Assembly (NCBI GenBank): GCA_947630635.1 | Contig: CANRIJ010000067.1 | Span: forward strand, 1 to 8,215 | Direction: 5' to 3' | Length of the DNA: 8,215 bases | Source: an uncultured Spirochaetaceae bacterium | Lineage (GTDB): Bacteria; Spirochaetota; Spirochaetia; Sphaerochaetales; Sphaerochaetaceae | Shown: positions 6,210-8,215 of the stretch, in pieces | How the letters are laid out: each line of letters opens with the position of its first letter | How positions within the stretch are numbered: the first letter of the stretch is position 1 | Translations under genes and position numbers: made by a program | Notes under the pieces: model-generated | What the model was told of the DNA's origin: nothing | The model's input: only the letters and a program-made list of their open reading frames with translations | The model's database searches: none

Positions 6210-6238
6210 TTGAAAGGCCGGCTCTTACTTTTTAACCT
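6210..6238 (+). promoter_or_regulatory. Promoter of recO-recJ
   Basis: TTGAAA (6210-6215), a 17-nt spacer, then TAACCT (6233-6238). Only 6 nt separate the -10 from the GTG start at 6245, so the message is predicted to start at the initiation codon. It lies immediately after the orphan terminator. Confidence 0.65.
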
Positions 6239-6244
6239 CTTATT

Positions 6245-6976
6245 GTGGAAAGGGATTTTAAGAGAGTAGCAGTTGCGATTAAAAGCGAGAAGGGTGCTTC
6301 AAGCGATAGAATCATCTCCTTTTTTACCTCTGATGGAGAGATTGTAAAAGCGCGTTGCTATGGCTCGAGAAAGACCATAAAGGGACTGAGAATCCCACTC
6401 TATTCAGAGGGGGTGATCAGTTTCTATTCTCAGGGCTCAGGGCTCTCTAGTGTCAAAGATGCAGATATCATATCAACACATGAGGATGTCAAAAGCGATT
6501 GGAGAGCAGAGATGCTCTTTTCGCTTATAGCCGAGCTCTTGCTATCATCGCCTGACCTTGACGGAAGGGCATATAGCCTCTATTTAAGCAGTCTAGATAG
6601 AATCGGGGAAGCCGGCCTATACAGGGTAGGGATAGTCTTCATTGTCAAATTTCTGGATTTTCTGGGATTGTCAAGCGACTACAAAGTCTGTCCAAAGTGC
6701 CTGAGAGAATACTCGCCTGACGATGTTTTGGGCTATTCTCCAACGCTAATGAGCCCTGTCTGCTCAGAGTGTGATGAGACAGGCTCTCTCTATCCTCTTT
6801 ATCCAAACGCAAGAAAATACCTTGCTAGAATGATTGAAGTGAGCGTTGATCACGCTTATCTATTAAATGTGTCTCCTATGATGGAAAGAAGGATATTCTC
6901 CTATCTTCTAAGGCTTTTGCATTTCTTCCCACAAAGGCTTATGAGCCTTAATATACTTGAGAGGGAGCTTGAGTGA
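6245..6976 (+). CDS. recO: DNA repair protein RecO
   Basis: A 243-aa protein, the usual RecO length. RecO works in the cytoplasm with RecR (and RecF) to load RecA onto SSB-coated single strands during gap repair, and it anneals SSB-coated strands. The N-terminal OB-fold shows the RecO pattern VAVAIKSEKGASSDRIISFFTSDGE followed by KARCYGSRKTIKGLRIPL (about residues 8-52). A helical region follows. A zinc-finger-like CPKC...CSEC (C149, C152, C173, C176) is seen, as in many RecO proteins. The GTG start gives the expected distance to the OB-fold. It has no Shine-Dalgarno (CTCTTATT precedes it) but sits 6 nt after a good -10, suggesting a leaderless message. The stop overlaps the recJ start by 4 nt (GTGA). 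Confidence 0.93.
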   Translation: MERDFKRVAVAIKSEKGASSDRIISFFTSDGEIVKARCYGSRKTIKGLRIPLYSEGVISFYSQGSGLSSVKDADIISTHEDVKSDWRAEMLFSLIAELLLSSPDLDGRAYSLYLSSLDRIGEAGLYRVGIVFIVKFLDFLGLSSDYKVCPKCLREYSPDDVLGYSPTLMSPVCSECDETGSLYPLYPNARKYLARMIEVSVDHAYLLNVSPMMERRIFSYLLRLLHFFPQRLMSLNILERELE

Positions 6977-8215
6977 AAGTCAGACTGGGTGAATCAAATA
7001 GCGATAGAGTCAGGAGCCTTAGCGAGAGGTTTGGCATATCCCTTTTATTTGCGACAATTCTCGATAGAAGAGGCATCGATAATGAGGAGCTTAAATTCGT
7101 ATTCGAGGATGATTTTCTATATGAGCACAATCCCTTTCAGTCAGATGAGATCTATAGCGCTGTCGAGAGGATAAATGAGGCAATTGAGAATGGCGAGAGA
7201 ATAGCGATCTTTGGCGATAGGGATACTGACGGAATCACTGCGACTGCCATATTGGTAAAGGGCTTCAGAAAGCTAGGGTATGATAATCTCTTTTGGGCCC
7301 TTCCAGAGGGAGATGACAATTACGGCCTTACTGATAATGCAATAGATAGGATAAAGGCCTCTGGTGCCACGCTTTTAATAACCGTTGATAATGGCATAAC
7401 TGCAGTTAAGGAGATAGGAGAGCTTCAGAATTCTGGCATAGATGTAATATTGACTGACCACCATATACCCTCTCTTATGCTTCCTCCCGCGCTCTCTATA
7501 ATCGACCCAAAGATAGAGGGCAATGGATACCCAGAGGAAAACCTTGCCGGCTGCGCCGTGGCATCTAAGCTCTTATATGCCCTGTTTCTCTCAAGGACAG
7601 ATCTATATAACTCAAGGATAATACTTCTGCACGCAGAGCCTGGCAATGAGACTATATCTATAGGGGCTGTGAAGCTTGAGAACCTAATGGAGATCGGAAG
7701 GATAAGAGAGGAGATTCTCATCGGAGGAAAGAACACTCTTCAGCTTGAGAGGCTCTCGTCTTTTTTGGGCTCTTCGACTCCTATTGGCGTCTTTGATAGA
7801 AGCGAGGAGCTATCACTTCTGAGAAAGGCCTTTCCTAAGAATACAGAGATTTCCCTTATTGAGCTTAAAGGCGAGATATCGAAGGTCATAAAGGTCGGAA
7901 ATAGGAGCCTTTTCGACCTCTCAAAGAGATCCCGCGGAGCTCTCTACTCTTCAAGGGATATGGAGCTTGATACTCTAATCTCGCTTTACAAGACTGTCGC
8001 TCTTAGGACAAATGAGAACCTATCAAAGGGCTTTGATGAGTTTTCCCAGCTCAGGGCTATAGGGACTATTGCCGATTTAATGCCTCTTACTGGAGAGAAT
8101 AGGCTAATTGTCAGACAGGGACTAAAAAGGCTCTCGGAAAGACCGATTAAGACGCTTCTTCCTCTGCTTTCCCGTCAAAATCTTCTCTTAAAGCCTGTCT
8201 CTTCCAGAGATGTGT
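6973..8215 (+). CDS. recJ: Single-stranded-DNA-specific exonuclease RecJ (C-terminal part beyond window)
   Basis: First 414 codons of the 5'-3' single-strand exonuclease of the RecF pathway, a DHH-family enzyme using two metal ions. Visible motifs are IAIFGDRDTDGITA with D82, D84 and D86 (motif I), ITVDNGI with D139, ILTDHHIP with D162, H163 and H164 (DHH motif), and ENLAGCAVASKLLYAL at 189-204. RAIGTIADLMPLTGENR at 361-377 contains D368. In typical RecJ the last block follows LAG within a few tens of residues; here about 130 extra residues lie between (about 208-355), so the protein has a large insertion in the DHH domain. The GTG start is coupled to recO by the 4-nt overlap and has GAGGGAG 5 nt upstream. 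Arginine is encoded by AGA/AGG in 28 of 30 cases. No frameshift is seen; the gene is cut by the right edge. Confidence 0.93.
   Translation, partial: MKVRLGESNSDRVRSLSERFGISLLFATILDRRGIDNEELKFVFEDDFLYEHNPFQSDEIYSAVERINEAIENGERIAIFGDRDTDGITATAILVKGFRKLGYDNLFWALPEGDDNYGLTDNAIDRIKASGATLLITVDNGITAVKEIGELQNSGIDVILTDHHIPSLMLPPALSIIDPKIEGNGYPEENLAGCAVASKLLYALFLSRTDLYNSRIILLHAEPGNETISIGAVKLENLMEIGRIREEILIGGKNTLQLERLSSFLGSSTPIGVFDRSEELSLLRKAFPKNTEISLIELKGEISKVIKVGNRSLFDLSKRSRGALYSSRDMELDTLISLYKTVALRTNENLSKGFDEFSQLRAIGTIADLMPLTGENRLIVRQGLKRLSERPIKTLLPLLSRQNLLLKPVSSRDV

Overview
The window looks like ordinary chromosome from a host-associated, moderately low-GC bacterium. A spirochaete (Treponema/Sphaerochaeta-like) is my best guess. 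The reasons are the RecJ motif style (GDRDTDG), a recO-recJ pair, a DUF4105 membrane protein, and heavy use of AGA/AGG and ATA codons. This placement is an inference; no 16S or other taxonomic marker is present.

Layout. Positions 1-3496 are leftward (minus): an MFS transporter, then a tight three-gene unit of DUF5058 membrane protein, a second polytopic membrane protein of 231 aa, and an M20 metallopeptidase that runs off the left edge. The two membrane genes and the peptidase are chained by strong Shine-Dalgarno sites, with a 9-nt gap and an 11-nt overlap. They read as an uncharacterised transporter plus cytoplasmic hydrolase. Positions 3739-3888 hold a complete minus-strand tRNA-Leu(GAG) unit with promoter, gene and terminator. 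Positions 4097-4735 (plus) hold a two-gene mini-operon: an acidic soluble protein and a 64-aa Trp/Cys-rich tail-anchored membrane microprotein, ending in a good terminator. Positions 4728-6005 (minus) encode a DUF4105 protein with a signal peptide and C-terminal membrane segments, resembling the Lnb-type lipoprotein N-acyltransferases. Positions 6173-6200 are a plus-strand intrinsic terminator with no gene in front of it. Positions 6210-8215 (plus) are recO and a truncated recJ, overlapping by 4 nt and coupled; both act in RecF-pathway recombination repair.

The most interesting pattern is in translation signals. Four genes that open transcription units or follow a gap (DUF5058, MFS, DUF4105, recO) have no Shine-Dalgarno. 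For recO, DUF4105 and MFS a sigma70-type promoter lies so close that the mRNA would begin at or within about 4 nt of the start codon. Genes internal to operons all have strong Shine-Dalgarno sites. This suggests leaderless initiation for first genes. No mobile element, CRISPR array or phage sequence is seen.
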